DNA from: Solobacterium sp.
GTDB lineage: Bacteria > Bacillota_I > Bacilli_A > Erysipelotrichales > Erysipelotrichaceae
Direction: 5' to 3'
DNA length: 59,161 nt
Assembly: GCA_024680365.1 (NCBI GenBank)
Contig: JAILCN010000143.1
Coordinates: forward strand, 1-59,161
Shown here: positions 8,028 through 16,826 of the stretch, piece by piece
Numbering within the stretch: position 1 is the first letter of the stretch
Layout of the letters: the number at the start of each line of letters is the position of its first letter
Notes under the pieces: model-generated
Told to the model about the DNA's origin: nothing
The model's input: the letters and a program-made list of their open reading frames with translations, nothing else
Database searches by the model: none
Translations under genes and position numbers: made by a program

Positions 8028-8238
8028 ACTGCAGTTTCTTTTTGTCGGTGCGTTCCAGAATGTAGTCAATGGAAACACAGTGGAAGTCCGCAAGCTTGAT
8101 CAGAATATCAGTAGGGATATCAAGATCACCGCGTTCATAGTTGCTGTAAACACGCTGGATGCATGAAAGAATTTCACCCATCTGTTTCTGGGTGAGATCT
8201 CTGTCCTCTCTTAAATCTCTGATCCGTCTGTACACCAT
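8026..8238 (-). CDS. Small XRE-family DNA-binding regulator
   Basis: 70 aa, essentially a single Cro/C1-type helix-turn-helix: IRDLREDRDLTQKQMGEILSCIQRVYSNYERGD, then IPTDILIKLADFHCVSIDYILERT. Ribosome site GGAAG before ATG 8238. It is divergent from the AT-rich membrane gene. Two 13-bp palindromes fill the shared promoter region, so it probably controls itself and that gene. Confidence 0.92.
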   Translation of the reverse strand: MVYRRIRDLREDRDLTQKQMGEILSCIQRVYSNYERGDLDIPTDILIKLADFHCVSIDYILERTDKKKLQ

Positions 8239-8266
8239 ATATTCTTCCTGCAGAAAGATTATCTCA

Positions 8267-8304
8267 GCGGATTACCCGCTATTGTGATTTAGCGGAAAAT
8301 CCGC
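8267..8304. promoter_or_regulatory. Pair of palindromic operators in a divergent promoter region
   Basis: GCGGATTACCCGC (8267-8279) and GCGGAAAATCCGC (8292-8304) share the pattern GCGGAWWAYCCGC, allowing one change, with centres 25 bases apart. The first lies just upstream of a minus-strand GATAAT (8263-8258) that serves the XRE gene. They are the obvious binding sites for the XRE protein. Confidence 0.7.
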
Positions 8305-8339
8305 GAAAATTGTTTTTAAGGAGAGTTTAAGGGGGAAAT

Positions 8340-8654
8340 ATGAATTTAATCTCCATTGCTGGAATATTGTTCCTCGTTTCGGGAATAGATATCTTTTATG
8401 CACCTTGGTGTACACGTTTTTTTGAGCGACTAAGTGTCATGCCGCTGGTGACCAAAATCTACATTGGAAGCTTGCTTGTCGCTGATCTTTTCTTGATCAT
8501 ACTTGGAATTCAGATACTAAGAAAAAGTAGCAGTAAAGAAATGTCAATTTCAATTCTGATTATAACTGCGATAAAGTGGATCTCTTTCTTTTCGACAGTA
8601 AGGATATCAGCTATATATCCGAAAGAAAGATTCGAAAATCGTTTACGAACTTGA
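8340..8654 (+). pseudogene. Small membrane protein gene, probably frameshifted
   Basis: The open frame encodes 104 aa behind a strong AAGGGGG site. It has three hydrophobic helices (5-22, about 38-60 and about 70-85), with a KSSSKEMS loop between the last two. The frame ends RFENRLRT at 8654. In the next frame the DNA continues in a protein-like way (DSKIVYELEDQFILFDSR, then VGAVIIELIKQ and TAA at about 8718), which suggests an indel cut off a cytoplasmic tail. The region is much more AT-rich than its neighbours, a sign of transfer. The family is not recognised. If the 8654 stop is genuine it is simply a short hypothetical membrane protein. Confidence 0.5.
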
Positions 8655-8747
8655 GGATCAATTCATTCTTTTTGATAGTAGAGTTGGAGCAGTGATAATT
8701 GAACTAATCAAACAGTAAATGAGAATAACCGCAGAACAAAAAAACAT

Positions 8748-8803
8748 AAGTCGTTGAAGGATTTGCTTGTAAGCAAGACCTCAGCGGCTTATTTGTTTTT
8801 ATT
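8748..8803 (+). terminator. Long hairpin ending the AT-rich patch
   Basis: AAGTCGTTGAAGG (8748-8760) pairs with CCTCAGCGGCTT (8779-8790), with G-T pairs and one bulge. It encloses an inner TTGCTT-GT-AAGCAA hairpin and is followed by ATTTGTTTTTATT. It looks like a terminator. Between 8720 and 8748 nothing else is evident. Confidence 0.6.
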
Positions 8804-8832
8804 CGATATTTGTTCTTCATGACAATACGGAT

Positions 8833-8866
8833 TCAGACAAAAAGAAAAGCAGGCATTGAGCCTGCT
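8833..8866 (-). terminator. Terminator of the first MATE gene
   Basis: On the minus strand GCAGGC, a TCAAT loop and GCCTGC are followed by TTTTCTTTTT. Confidence 0.88.
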
Positions 8867-8875
8867 AAATAAATG

Positions 8876-10234
8876 TCAGATGCGGACCTTTGTCCATTCT
8901 CCTTTTTTGAAGCGGATCGACAGGAAGCCGAAGCGGGAGAGCTGGTCGGAGAGAATACCGATCCAGATGCCGTGGAGACCAAGAGCGAAGATGTTTGTCA
9001 GAATGAATGTAACGAGAGTACGGATCAGAGTGACAGACACCAGAGAGGAGAACAGGCAGTATTTCATGTCGCCGGCACCGCGGAGGCAGCCGCCGAAGAT
9101 GATCTGCGAGATCTGGAAGAGGACGATGACGATGATGTAATTGCAGATGAGCACGCCCATATCCAGTGTTGAAGCATCCTGGAAGAACAGTCCGAACAGG
9201 CTTCTTCCGAAGAAGAACAGGATCACAGCCAGGATCAGGGAGATCGCAAGGCCTGTCCGCTGACAGAAGGAACCATACATCTTTGCCTTGTCAGGGTCAT
9301 TCTCACCAAGGCTTCGGCCGATCAGGGCGACTGCAGCGACCTGCATGCCGTCACCGAATGAGAAGCCGAGCGACAGGAAGTTCATGCCGACCTGATGAGC
9401 AGCGAATGCTTCTGTTCCGAGCTTTGCGGCAAGGATCGCAGTCGTCAGGAAGCCGACACGCATGGCAAGATTTTCAATGAACATATTGGAGCCAAGTCTG
9501 GTGATGCCGGAAAGGGCATCGAAAGTCGGGCGGATCTTTTCTTTGATGATAAACGGGATGGAAACATAGCTGTTTTTGTCAAACAGTGAACGGATCGACA
9601 TGACGGATGCTGCGACGGTTCCAAGCACAGTTGCGAATGCTGCACCGAAGATGCCCCATTTCGGGAATCCGAAGTGACCGCCGATGAGCAGGTAGTTGAA
9701 GATGACATTGACCGTCGAGGACGTGATGTTTGTACGCATCGCGATCTTCGTGTTTCCGCTGCCGCGCTGGGCGGAGTTGATGACAAGCGAGATGACATTG
9801 AAGATCATGCCTGCCTGAATGACGCGGAAGTAGGTGACGCCGGCCTCATGCGTTTCCGGATTGGAACCGGCCAGATCAATGATCTGATGTGCGAACATGA
9901 CAGAAAGCACTGTCAGTACCGCGCAGGTGATCACGGTAAACCAGAGGGCTGTCAGCAGGATCTCATTGGCTTCCTTCTGTCTGCCCTGACCGCGCCGGCG
10001 GGCAACCAGTGCTGATACGGCAACGTTGCAGGAGAAGAAAATCGCAAGCATGATAAACTTCGGCTGGGTGGTCAGACCGACGGACGCGACGGCATATGTT
10101 CCCATCGTGGATACCATCATCGTGTCGATCATACCGGCAAGAGCTACGAAGAAGCTTTCCAGAACAGCCGGCCAGGCCATGGAGATCGTTTCTTTCAGAA
10201 GATCTTTGCTGTTGTATGATTTGGCTGATGTCAT
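8876..10234 (-). CDS. MATE-family multidrug/cation antiporter (first copy)
   Basis: 452 aa with about 12 hydrophobic helices in two MatE halves. The N-terminal half shows AWPAVLESFFVALAGMIDTMMVSTMG and VGLTTQP, the second SNMFIENLAMRVGF. ATG 10234 follows AGGGGA. MATE proteins exchange Na+ or H+ for drugs or metabolites across the membrane. It is a single-gene unit with its own terminator. It is clearly different in sequence from the two other MATE genes in this window. Confidence 0.93.
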   Translation of the reverse strand: MTSAKSYNSKDLLKETISMAWPAVLESFFVALAGMIDTMMVSTMGTYAVASVGLTTQPKFIMLAIFFSCNVAVSALVARRRGQGRQKEANEILLTALWFTVITCAVLTVLSVMFAHQIIDLAGSNPETHEAGVTYFRVIQAGMIFNVISLVINSAQRGSGNTKIAMRTNITSSTVNVIFNYLLIGGHFGFPKWGIFGAAFATVLGTVAASVMSIRSLFDKNSYVSIPFIIKEKIRPTFDALSGITRLGSNMFIENLAMRVGFLTTAILAAKLGTEAFAAHQVGMNFLSLGFSFGDGMQVAAVALIGRSLGENDPDKAKMYGSFCQRTGLAISLILAVILFFFGRSLFGLFFQDASTLDMGVLICNYIIVIVLFQISQIIFGGCLRGAGDMKYCLFSSLVSVTLIRTLVTFILTNIFALGLHGIWIGILSDQLSRFGFLSIRFKKGEWTKVRI

Positions 10235-10260
10235 AAATCAATCCCCTTTTACGTATGGAT

Positions 10261-10268
10261 ATTATAAT
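10261..10268. promoter_or_regulatory. Shared -10 region of divergent promoters
   Basis: ATTATAAT contains TATAAT on the plus strand (10263-10268) and on the minus strand (10266-10261), so one symmetric element can serve the MATE gene and the DUF1653 gene. The -35 boxes are not clear. Confidence 0.4.
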
Positions 10269-10318
10269 ACGAAAAGACAGAGTAATGAGGAATATGCTTT
10301 CAAAGGAGTACAGGAAAA

Positions 10319-10606
10319 ATGACAGAAAAAAGATTTCCCGCAGGTACGGTCGTCCGCCATTTCAAAAGACAGTACGCTGAACCGGACAGCACCATGTATC
10401 TGTACCGGATCATTGCGGAAGCTGAACATACTGAAACAGGCGAGATGCTTGTTGTCTTTCAGGCATTGTATGGGGACAGGCGGGTGTTTGCCAGACCTGC
10501 TTCGATGTTTTATGAAAAAACGGACACCGGGAAATATCCCGATGCCCGGCAGGAGTATCGTTTTGAAGAAGCCTCTGAGGAGGAAAAAGAACTGGTCAGA
10601 CAGTGA
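10319..10606 (+). CDS. DUF1653 protein
   Basis: 95 aa behind AAAGGAG. The core matches DUF1653: a GTVVRHFK opening, then YLYRIIAEAEHTETGEMLVV and FQALYGDRRVFARPASMF. These small SH3-like beta proteins have no assigned biochemical function. It is tail-to-tail with the MBL-fold hydrolase and overlaps its 3' end by 11 bases. Confidence 0.9.
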   Translation: MTEKRFPAGTVVRHFKRQYAEPDSTMYLYRIIAEAEHTETGEMLVVFQALYGDRRVFARPASMFYEKTDTGKYPDARQEYRFEEASEEEKELVRQ

Positions 10607-11468
10607 AGACATCCTGGTCTCTGCCGTTAACGACCGGCAGATCGGTCCGGGATGTGATCTCCTGCAGAAGTGCGTTTTCCCGTTCTCTGACGGTGCTCAG
10701 ACTGACAGGGGAATCACCGTAATAATTCAGATGCAGGATGCGGTGCGTGGTGACCGTCAGTTTCGGACGGGCAGCACTGATGATGTCCGCAAGATCACAG
10801 GACATCGTATGGACGCCGCGGTGGTAGTTCTGCCACGCTTCCGTCCGCTCTTTCAGGGCAGCTGTATATTCCGCTTCATGCAGAAGCAGATCCGCATCTT
10901 TGGCGAACTCTTTCATAGCTTCAAGCGGGGCAGTATCGCCGCTGATTACGATGGATCTTCCTTCTGCTTCGATGCGGAAGGCAAAGGCGTCCAGCGTGCC
11001 GTGACGTACTTTCAGTGCTGAAACAGTGACACCGTCTTCGTCAAAGACGATTCCTTCCTGGATGATGTGCGGAACAACAGTGTGTCCGGTATGATTGATC
11101 GGTTCCGGTCCGTCGCTTCGGAAGTCTGTATCGATCCGGTATGCCGCAAGCAGGCAGGAAGCCATTTCCTCACATCCCTGCGGACCGTATACATGCAGGG
11201 GTTCTGTCCTTTCCAGCACCCACGGCATCAGGATCACCTCCGCAAGACCTGCCGAATGATCAGAATGCAGATGGGTCAGGAAGACACGCTGCAGATTCTG
11301 CGGCTTCAGCTCACCAATGCCTTTGTAATACATTGCTGTGCATGCCCTGACGACGCCCGGACCGCAGTCAAACAGAAACACTTTTCCGCCGGTGATGACA
11401 GCGCTGGCAGGGAAACCGGCCCACGGCTCCGCGTTGGGCGTGCCGGTGCCAAGCAGAACGAGTTTCAT
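10596..11468 (-). CDS. MBL-fold metallo-hydrolase (RNase Z/arylsulfatase-like)
   Basis: 290 aa. The metal motif THLHSDH sits at 65-71 (His66, His68, Asp70, His71), with further ligands in VISGDTAP and THRILHLNYYG. MKLVLLGTGTPNAEP is the usual start of the RNase Z-like branch. It lacks the flexible arm that tRNA RNase Z uses to hold tRNA, so a small-molecule or ester hydrolase is more likely. It follows the AIM24 gene by one base and is probably co-translated with it. Confidence 0.9.
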   Translation of the reverse strand: MKLVLLGTGTPNAEPWAGFPASAVITGGKVFLFDCGPGVVRACTAMYYKGIGELKPQNLQRVFLTHLHSDHSAGLAEVILMPWVLERTEPLHVYGPQGCEEMASCLLAAYRIDTDFRSDGPEPINHTGHTVVPHIIQEGIVFDEDGVTVSALKVRHGTLDAFAFRIEAEGRSIVISGDTAPLEAMKEFAKDADLLLHEAEYTAALKERTEAWQNYHRGVHTMSCDLADIISAARPKLTVTTHRILHLNYYGDSPVSLSTVRERENALLQEITSRTDLPVVNGRDQDVFTV

Positions 11469-11469
11469 A

Positions 11470-12150
11470 TCAGTTGTTATTTGTCGGCAGCATCGGCGCG
11501 ATCTGGCCGATGAAGCTGGAGATCGGCATAGTCTGCAGGACGACCCGTCCCGGACCTGTCAGAACAGTATTGAACAGGCTCTCGCCGCCGAACAGAACGT
11601 TCTTGACGCCTCTGATCTGCTGGACGTCGATCGATACGGAAGCGTCCATCATTGCCAGGTGGCCGGTGCTGACGATCAGCTGCTGACCTGCCTTCAGTTC
11701 ATATTCCAGAACGGAGCCATCGATCTCAACGAACGCTGTTCCGTGGCCGGACAATTTCTGCATGACGAAGCCTTCACCGCCAAAGAAACCGGAACCCATC
11801 TTCTTCTGGAACGCAACGGACATTTCAACAGTCTCCTCAGACGCAAGGAAGCCGCGCTTCTGAACGATGACCGGCTTGTCCGGTGTGATCTCAAGAGCAC
11901 GGATCGATCCCGGGAAGCTTGCCGCGAAGGCAATGATGCCGTTTCCTCCCTGGGCAGTATAGCGGTTCTGGAACATACTCTCACCGGCAAATGCTCTGCC
12001 GAACAGTTTGCCCATGCCGCCGCCGGATGTTTCCATGCTCATATTCGGCGTCATCCAGCTCATTGCGCCGGCTTCGCAGACGACAGTTTCACCGTTTTCG
12101 ACCGCGCAGATCACGACGGGAAGCGGTTCACCTTTGATCTCATATTTCAT
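11470..12150 (-). CDS. AIM24/TIGR00266-family protein
   Basis: 226 aa from ATG 12150 behind GAGGTG; a GTG three codons upstream is less likely. The glycine-rich beta-roll sequence (YEIKGEPLPVVICAVENGE, CEAGAMSWM, SGGGMGKLFGRAFAGES) is typical of the AIM24 family, trimeric beta-helical proteins named after a mitochondrial inner-membrane biogenesis factor. Bacterial members have no proven activity. It is the first gene of a two-gene operon with the MBL hydrolase. Confidence 0.93.
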   Translation of the reverse strand: MKYEIKGEPLPVVICAVENGETVVCEAGAMSWMTPNMSMETSGGGMGKLFGRAFAGESMFQNRYTAQGGNGIIAFAASFPGSIRALEITPDKPVIVQKRGFLASEETVEMSVAFQKKMGSGFFGGEGFVMQKLSGHGTAFVEIDGSVLEYELKAGQQLIVSTGHLAMMDASVSIDVQQIRGVKNVLFGGESLFNTVLTGPGRVVLQTMPISSFIGQIAPMLPTNNN

Positions 12151-12217
12151 ATTGAACACCTCACTTTGGTTCCATTATATGAATATCTTTCTGTCTGAAC
12201 AACGAGCAAAAGAATAA

Positions 12218-12246
12218 TTAAAACTGAACATGCCTGCTAAGATAAT
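12218..12246 (+). promoter_or_regulatory. Promoter of the DUF362 gene
   Basis: TTAAAA (12218-12223), a 17-base spacer and GATAAT (12241-12246). The predicted start near 12253 rules out the in-frame ATG at 12230 and supports ATG 12281. Confidence 0.6.
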
Positions 12247-12280
12247 GATAAAGACGCTTCGAAAAGCGCAGGAGAGACAT

Positions 12281-13264
12281 ATGACAGAAGTCACACGCTA
12301 TGTTCCGTACGAAGAGCGGGACGGAAACGAATCGGTCGTTTACTTTACCAGGGACATTTCACCGGCAGGCATCAAAAAAGCATATGGGAAAGTCAGTGCC
12401 TGCATCCAGGGAAAAGTTGCGGTCAAACTGCATACCGGCGAACAGAACGGACCAAACTTCACGCCTGCTTCCTGGGTAAAGGAAGTCATGGAGACAACAC
12501 CGTCACTGAAAGACGCGACGATCGTTGAAACAAATACATACTATGTGGGAGACCGCAATACGACAGAAAAGCATCTTGAAACGCTGAAAGTCAATGGCTG
12601 GACGTTCTGCCCGGTCGACATCATGGACGCGGAAGGAACGATCGATCTGCCGGTTGAAGGCGGCAAGTGGTTCGATCACATGACGCACGGCAAGACAATG
12701 GTCGAGTATGATTCCATGTTTGTTCTGACCCACTTCAAGGGACATACGATGGGCGGCTTCGGCGGATCCAACAAGAACATCGGCATCGGCTGCGCAGACG
12801 GCACCATCGGCAAGGCAATGATCCATGCCAAAGACGGCGATGACTGGGGCGTTGTCAAAGAAGAACTGATGGAAAAGATCACAGAATCCACCAAGGCTAC
12901 GATCGATTTCTTCGGTGAGAATATCACTTACGTCAACGTCATGAGAAACATGAGCGTATCCTGTGACTGTGAAGGCCTGGCAGCGGCACCGGTCGTAACG
13001 CCGAACGTCGGCATCCTGGCATCCACAGACATCTGCGCGATCGATACAGCCTGCGTCGATCTGATCTACGCGATGACAGAAAAAGACCACCATGATCTGG
13101 TGGAAAGAATTGAAACAAGACACGGGTACAGACAGCTGACATACATGCACGAGATCGGCATGGGCAACAGCAAGTATATCCTGATCGACCTTGACAACGA
13201 TGAAGTCAGGATCACACCGAAGGAAGCAGTGAAAGACGTCAAGCCGTTCAAAATGATCAGATAA
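12281..13264 (+). CDS. DUF362-family protein
   Basis: 327 aa from ATG 12281 behind GGAGAG. It contains the DUF362 core: KVAVKLHTGE, a TNTYYVGDRNTTE stretch, LTHFKGHTMGGFGGSNKNIG and GCADG. DUF362 domains occur alone or fused to ferredoxin domains; this copy has no Cx2Cx2C cluster, so it is the unfused form. The function is not established. It is monocistronic, with its own promoter and terminator. Confidence 0.9.
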   Translation: MTEVTRYVPYEERDGNESVVYFTRDISPAGIKKAYGKVSACIQGKVAVKLHTGEQNGPNFTPASWVKEVMETTPSLKDATIVETNTYYVGDRNTTEKHLETLKVNGWTFCPVDIMDAEGTIDLPVEGGKWFDHMTHGKTMVEYDSMFVLTHFKGHTMGGFGGSNKNIGIGCADGTIGKAMIHAKDGDDWGVVKEELMEKITESTKATIDFFGENITYVNVMRNMSVSCDCEGLAAAPVVTPNVGILASTDICAIDTACVDLIYAMTEKDHHDLVERIETRHGYRQLTYMHEIGMGNSKYILIDLDNDEVRITPKEAVKDVKPFKMIR

Positions 13265-13272
13265 CAGAAAAG

Positions 13273-13294
13273 GGCAGAATGATCTGCCTTTTTT
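13273..13294. terminator. Bidirectional terminator between DUF362 and YihY genes
   Basis: GGCAGA-ATGA-TCTGCC followed by six T on the plus strand. The minus strand has a CTTTT tail. Confidence 0.88.
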
Positions 13295-14136
13295 CATTCT
13301 GAGTCTGTTTCGTGGATCGCCTGGTTCAGCGCTGCTCCGAAGAAGAGGATCTGGAGGATGAACTGAAGCCACATTGCCGTCAGGAAGATCGCAGCCAGCG
13401 AGCCGTAGACCGAAGAAGCTTTCCAGAAACGCGTCATGCAGTATCCGAAGACTCCGGTGAATACCGCGGCAGCGACTGTTGCGAGGACCGCTCCGGGCAG
13501 CTGGCTTTTCAGCGTCCGCTTTCCGTTGGGCAGATAGGTGTATGTCATGATGATCACTAGCGCCATGACGATCAGGGACAGGATGCCGCTGAACGCCAGG
13601 ATTCCGTAGATCGTCGATGCCAGCGACTGCAGTTTCAGCATGGCGAGGACCGGCTCCAGAACGCTTTCGATGGAAGAACGAAGCACCTGGAAGATCAGCA
13701 GGGAAGGGATCAGAAGAACATAGATCACGGTAAACAGCAGGGCGGATTTCTTTCCTTTGACAAAGCTCTGGCGGATACCGCTCAGATTATCCAGCGCTGT
13801 CTGGATCGCGGAAACACCGTTGGACGCTGCCCACAGGGACGTTAATGCGGATAAAGAAATGACGACACCGCCGGACTGCTCGCTGAGATTCATAATGATG
13901 CTTTTCAGCATATCCTGAACAGCCGGGATCCCGGGAAACAGGCCGGTGACATACGCGGAAAAATCAGCGGCTGAATAGCCCGGCAGCATATTGACGACCG
14001 CCAGTATCAGCATCAGCAGCGGAACAAGCGCCATCAGGATGCACAGCGCCGCAAAACCGGCGTAGACATCCATTTTCTGCTGGGTGAACAGATTGATCGT
14101 TTTCAACAACAGTTTTACAAATCTGTTTGTTTTCAT
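13294..14136 (-). CDS. YihY/BrkB-family membrane protein
   Basis: 280 aa with five to six hydrophobic helices. Family landmarks are a first helix with AALCILMALVPLLMLILAVVN, then SLWAASNGVSAIQTALDNL, and TYTYLPNGKRTLKSQLPGA near the C-terminal third (TYxxLPxxxxxWxxxxPGA in relatives). The family was once thought to be RNase BN and is now treated as a membrane transporter or flippase-like protein of unknown substrate. GAGG precedes the ATG. It is divergent from the SGNH gene. Confidence 0.93.
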   Translation of the reverse strand: MKTNRFVKLLLKTINLFTQQKMDVYAGFAALCILMALVPLLMLILAVVNMLPGYSAADFSAYVTGLFPGIPAVQDMLKSIIMNLSEQSGGVVISLSALTSLWAASNGVSAIQTALDNLSGIRQSFVKGKKSALLFTVIYVLLIPSLLIFQVLRSSIESVLEPVLAMLKLQSLASTIYGILAFSGILSLIVMALVIIMTYTYLPNGKRTLKSQLPGAVLATVAAAVFTGVFGYCMTRFWKASSVYGSLAAIFLTAMWLQFILQILFFGAALNQAIHETDSE

Positions 14137-14181
14137 TTCAGAAACCTCTACTCCGTATTATACAGCGATTTTTCATGCATC

Positions 14182-14190
14182 TGTTATAAT
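14182..14190 (+). promoter_or_regulatory. Extended -10 promoter of the SGNH operon
   Basis: TGT-TATAAT is an extended -10 with a perfect hexamer. The start is expected near 14197, leaving a 15-base leader with TAGGTGG. The -35 is weak. Confidence 0.65.
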
Positions 14191-14211
14191 GACTTTGTAG
14201 GTGGTAACACT

Positions 14212-14898
14212 ATGACAAAAATTTTATTTCTGGGCAACAGTCATACATATATGAATGACATGCCGTTTCTTTTCAAAGAGGTATTTGAACGTTCCTGCCG
14301 TGAAGTCTGCGACGTAACGATGCTTGCCTTTTCAGGCCGCGACCTGGAGTGGCACCGGAAAGAATATTTTTCCCTGCGTTTTGCGCTGCTGTACGGAAAC
14401 TATGACTACTGTGTGATCCAGCAGGCTGCCCATCCGTTCCCTGAAAAAAGCACGACCATGGAAAACGGCCGGAAGATCATCGATCTCTGCCGCAGGACAG
14501 GTACGATCCCGGTTCTGTATATGACCTGGGCAGAAAAAGCATATCCGGAAAACCAGAAGAAGATGATCAATGTGTACACAGCGCTTGCGGAAGAGACCGG
14601 CGCCATGCTTGCGAAAGCCGGCATCGTCTGGGAAGCTGTCCGGAAAGAAGCGCCTCAGATCGATCTGTTCTTCAAAGACGGTGAGCATGCTTCGCCATAC
14701 GGGGATCTGCTCATCGCGTCCGTGCTCTGCCGCACGCTGCGCAGAAACGTGCAGCTGAAAGCACCGGCCAGACTGATTGATTTCCATGTTCATTTTGAAA
14801 ATGAATTCCCGGAAGCTTCGTTCGGCGACGACCGCTTCTTTACCCCGGATCCGGAAGCAGTGGATACCATTCTGCGCATGGTAACGGAGCTGATCTGA
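14212..14898 (+). CDS. SGNH/GDSL-type hydrolase
   Basis: 228 aa with no signal peptide, so cytoplasmic. Block I is FLGNSHTYMNDMP, with Ser in GNSHT in place of GDS. Block III is IQQAAHP, and the catalytic Asp/His pair is in KDGEHASPYG. SGNH enzymes cleave esters of sugars, lipids or acyl groups; the substrate is unknown. It is the first gene of an operon with the ParB-like/PnrA-like fusion 25 bases downstream and the phosphoesterase after it. Confidence 0.88.
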   Translation: MTKILFLGNSHTYMNDMPFLFKEVFERSCREVCDVTMLAFSGRDLEWHRKEYFSLRFALLYGNYDYCVIQQAAHPFPEKSTTMENGRKIIDLCRRTGTIPVLYMTWAEKAYPENQKKMINVYTALAEETGAMLAKAGIVWEAVRKEAPQIDLFFKDGEHASPYGDLLIASVLCRTLRRNVQLKAPARLIDFHVHFENEFPEASFGDDRFFTPDPEAVDTILRMVTELI

Positions 14899-14923
14899 AA
14901 CAAAACAACAGGAGAAACCTACA

Positions 14924-16822
14924 ATGTCTGATGAATACGTAAAAGCGAAAAAAGCCGGTGATGCGGAATTCCGCAGAGCGATCCTGAAAGAAGAATATCC
15001 GTATATTCCTTCCCTGGATTCCCTGACGGACACCGCAAAGCTGAAACAGGTGAGGGTCGGTCTGATGCAGATCCCGGCTGAGATGATCGTCGGAACAAAG
15101 ACAGACAGCAGGCAGAATGCGTTTGCCCGCAATTTCATGCCGATCATGGACACTGATACGGAGTTCGCATATAAATGGGCCAATGTCTATCGTGTTCAGG
15201 AATCAGCCGGCATCAGCGATCCGATCCTCGTCTATGAGTACAAGCACCGTTTCTACGTGCAGGAAGGAAACAAGCGGGTATCTGTGTTCCGCTGTCTGAA
15301 AGTCCCGACTGTCACTGCTGAAGTGATCAGGATCCTGCCGGAAGAGGAAGATCCTCTGTATAAAGAATTCCTGACCTTCTTTCAGAATACTCATGTGTAT
15401 GAGATGGATTTCTCGAATATCGGCGATTACCGGAAACTGTGCCGGTACTTCAATGTGAAATGGAATACGCCGTGGCCGGAAAAGAGCGTCCTGCGTCTGC
15501 GTGCCCTGTACTATGAATTCGCGGCAGAATACAGAAAGACGGATGAAGATTCTTCTGTCAGCGACGCGTTCCTGCTGTATCTGAATGTCTTCGGACAGGA
15601 AGGCGTGCGCGGCGGCGGAAGAGCAGCACTGCGCGCAAACATACTCCGGCTTCAGAAGGAATTCCAGCTGGCAGGTGAGAAAGAAAAGATCCGGCTGGTG
15701 GAAACACCGGAAGAGGAAGAAGAGAAGAAGGGCCTGCTGGGTCTGGATCTTCTGCCGAAGCTGTCTTCGCTGAAGAGTCTGCGTGTTTCCTTCATCTATG
15801 AAAGCAGTCCGGATGTATCTGCGGATGTTTATGAACATGAGATCGGAAGGATCCTGCTGGCAAGCCGGTTTGACAGCAGAGTGAAAACCGAAAAATACGA
15901 AAACTGTGATACGAAGGAAAAACTGCAGAATGCGCTGACGAAAGCAGCCCGTGAATCAGACGTCATCTTTACGACATCACCGCTGCAGCTGGATGAAACG
16001 CTGCGCTGTGCGGTATCCTATCCGGACGTGAAGTATTTCAACTGTTCCCTGAATCAGAAGGTGACAGCGGTGCGTTCGTACGACGTGCGCATGTATGAAG
16101 CAAAGTTCCTGCTCGGCGCTGTTGCGGCTTCTCTCAGCAAGGATCATCAGCTGGCGTATCTGGCGGATTATCCTGTCTTCGGCATCATGGCTGACATCAA
16201 CGCGTTCGCGATCGGCGCCGGCATGATCGATCCGCAGTGCCGCGTCTTCCTGGCCTGGAGCGAAACGCTGGATGAAGACTGGAAGGAACAGATGAAGCGG
16301 CTCGGCATCAGAGTCTTCTGCGGCGCGGATACCTGGGATCCCAGAGTCAGCTCGACGGAATTCGGACTGTTTGAGCTGGCGGATGACGGCAGCGTGATCA
16401 ATATTGCCGCACCGGTCATCAACTGGGCTGTTTACTATGAGAAGATCATTTCCCGGATCCTTTCCAGCAATCTGAACACAGCCGGCGGCAAAGCCGTCAA
16501 CTACTGGTGGGGCATGGATGCCGGCGTGATCGACATCACCCTTTCCGGCCGGCTTCCGTATCAGACAAGAAAACTGGCGGAGCTTCTGAAACAGTCGCTG
16601 ATCAAAGGCACACTGGATCCTTTTGCCGGCGAGCTGCATGCCCAGAACGCCGTGATCCAGGATGCGTACGCGCCGAAGATGAGCAGCGATAAGATCATTG
16701 TCATGGACTGGCTGAACGACAATATCATCGGCACCCTGCCGCCGTATGCCAACTGGAGCGGACAGGCAAGGAAGATGATCGAAGTGAGCGGCGTCAGCGC
16801 TGTGAAGGCAACGGAGGAATGA
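14924..16822 (+). CDS. ParB-like domain fused to PnrA/BMP-type nucleoside-binding domain
   Basis: 632 aa, start behind AGGAGA. The N-terminal third resembles ParB/sulfiredoxin-like domains: VGLMQIPAEMIVGTK, then ISDPILVYEYKHRFYVQEGNKRVSVFRCLKVPTV, where EGNKR matches the family's EGhHR/GxxR phosphate-contacting core. A helical middle (about 160-270, ending in an acidic EEEEEKK) leads to a C-terminal domain of about 340 aa that resembles BMP/PnrA substrate-binding proteins: VSFIYESSPDVSADVYEHEIG, then LLGAVAASLSKDHQLAYLADYP, and a late WWGMDAGVIDITLSG. PnrA relatives are normally exported lipoproteins, but there is no signal peptide or lipobox here. A cytoplasmic nucleoside sensor is plausible; function unproven. 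Confidence 0.75.
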   Translation: MSDEYVKAKKAGDAEFRRAILKEEYPYIPSLDSLTDTAKLKQVRVGLMQIPAEMIVGTKTDSRQNAFARNFMPIMDTDTEFAYKWANVYRVQESAGISDPILVYEYKHRFYVQEGNKRVSVFRCLKVPTVTAEVIRILPEEEDPLYKEFLTFFQNTHVYEMDFSNIGDYRKLCRYFNVKWNTPWPEKSVLRLRALYYEFAAEYRKTDEDSSVSDAFLLYLNVFGQEGVRGGGRAALRANILRLQKEFQLAGEKEKIRLVETPEEEEEKKGLLGLDLLPKLSSLKSLRVSFIYESSPDVSADVYEHEIGRILLASRFDSRVKTEKYENCDTKEKLQNALTKAARESDVIFTTSPLQLDETLRCAVSYPDVKYFNCSLNQKVTAVRSYDVRMYEAKFLLGAVAASLSKDHQLAYLADYPVFGIMADINAFAIGAGMIDPQCRVFLAWSETLDEDWKEQMKRLGIRVFCGADTWDPRVSSTEFGLFELADDGSVINIAAPVINWAVYYEKIISRILSSNLNTAGGKAVNYWWGMDAGVIDITLSGRLPYQTRKLAELLKQSLIKGTLDPFAGELHAQNAVIQDAYAPKMSSDKIIVMDWLNDNIIGTLPPYANWSGQARKMIEVSGVSAVKATEE

Positions 16823-16826
16823 CCGT

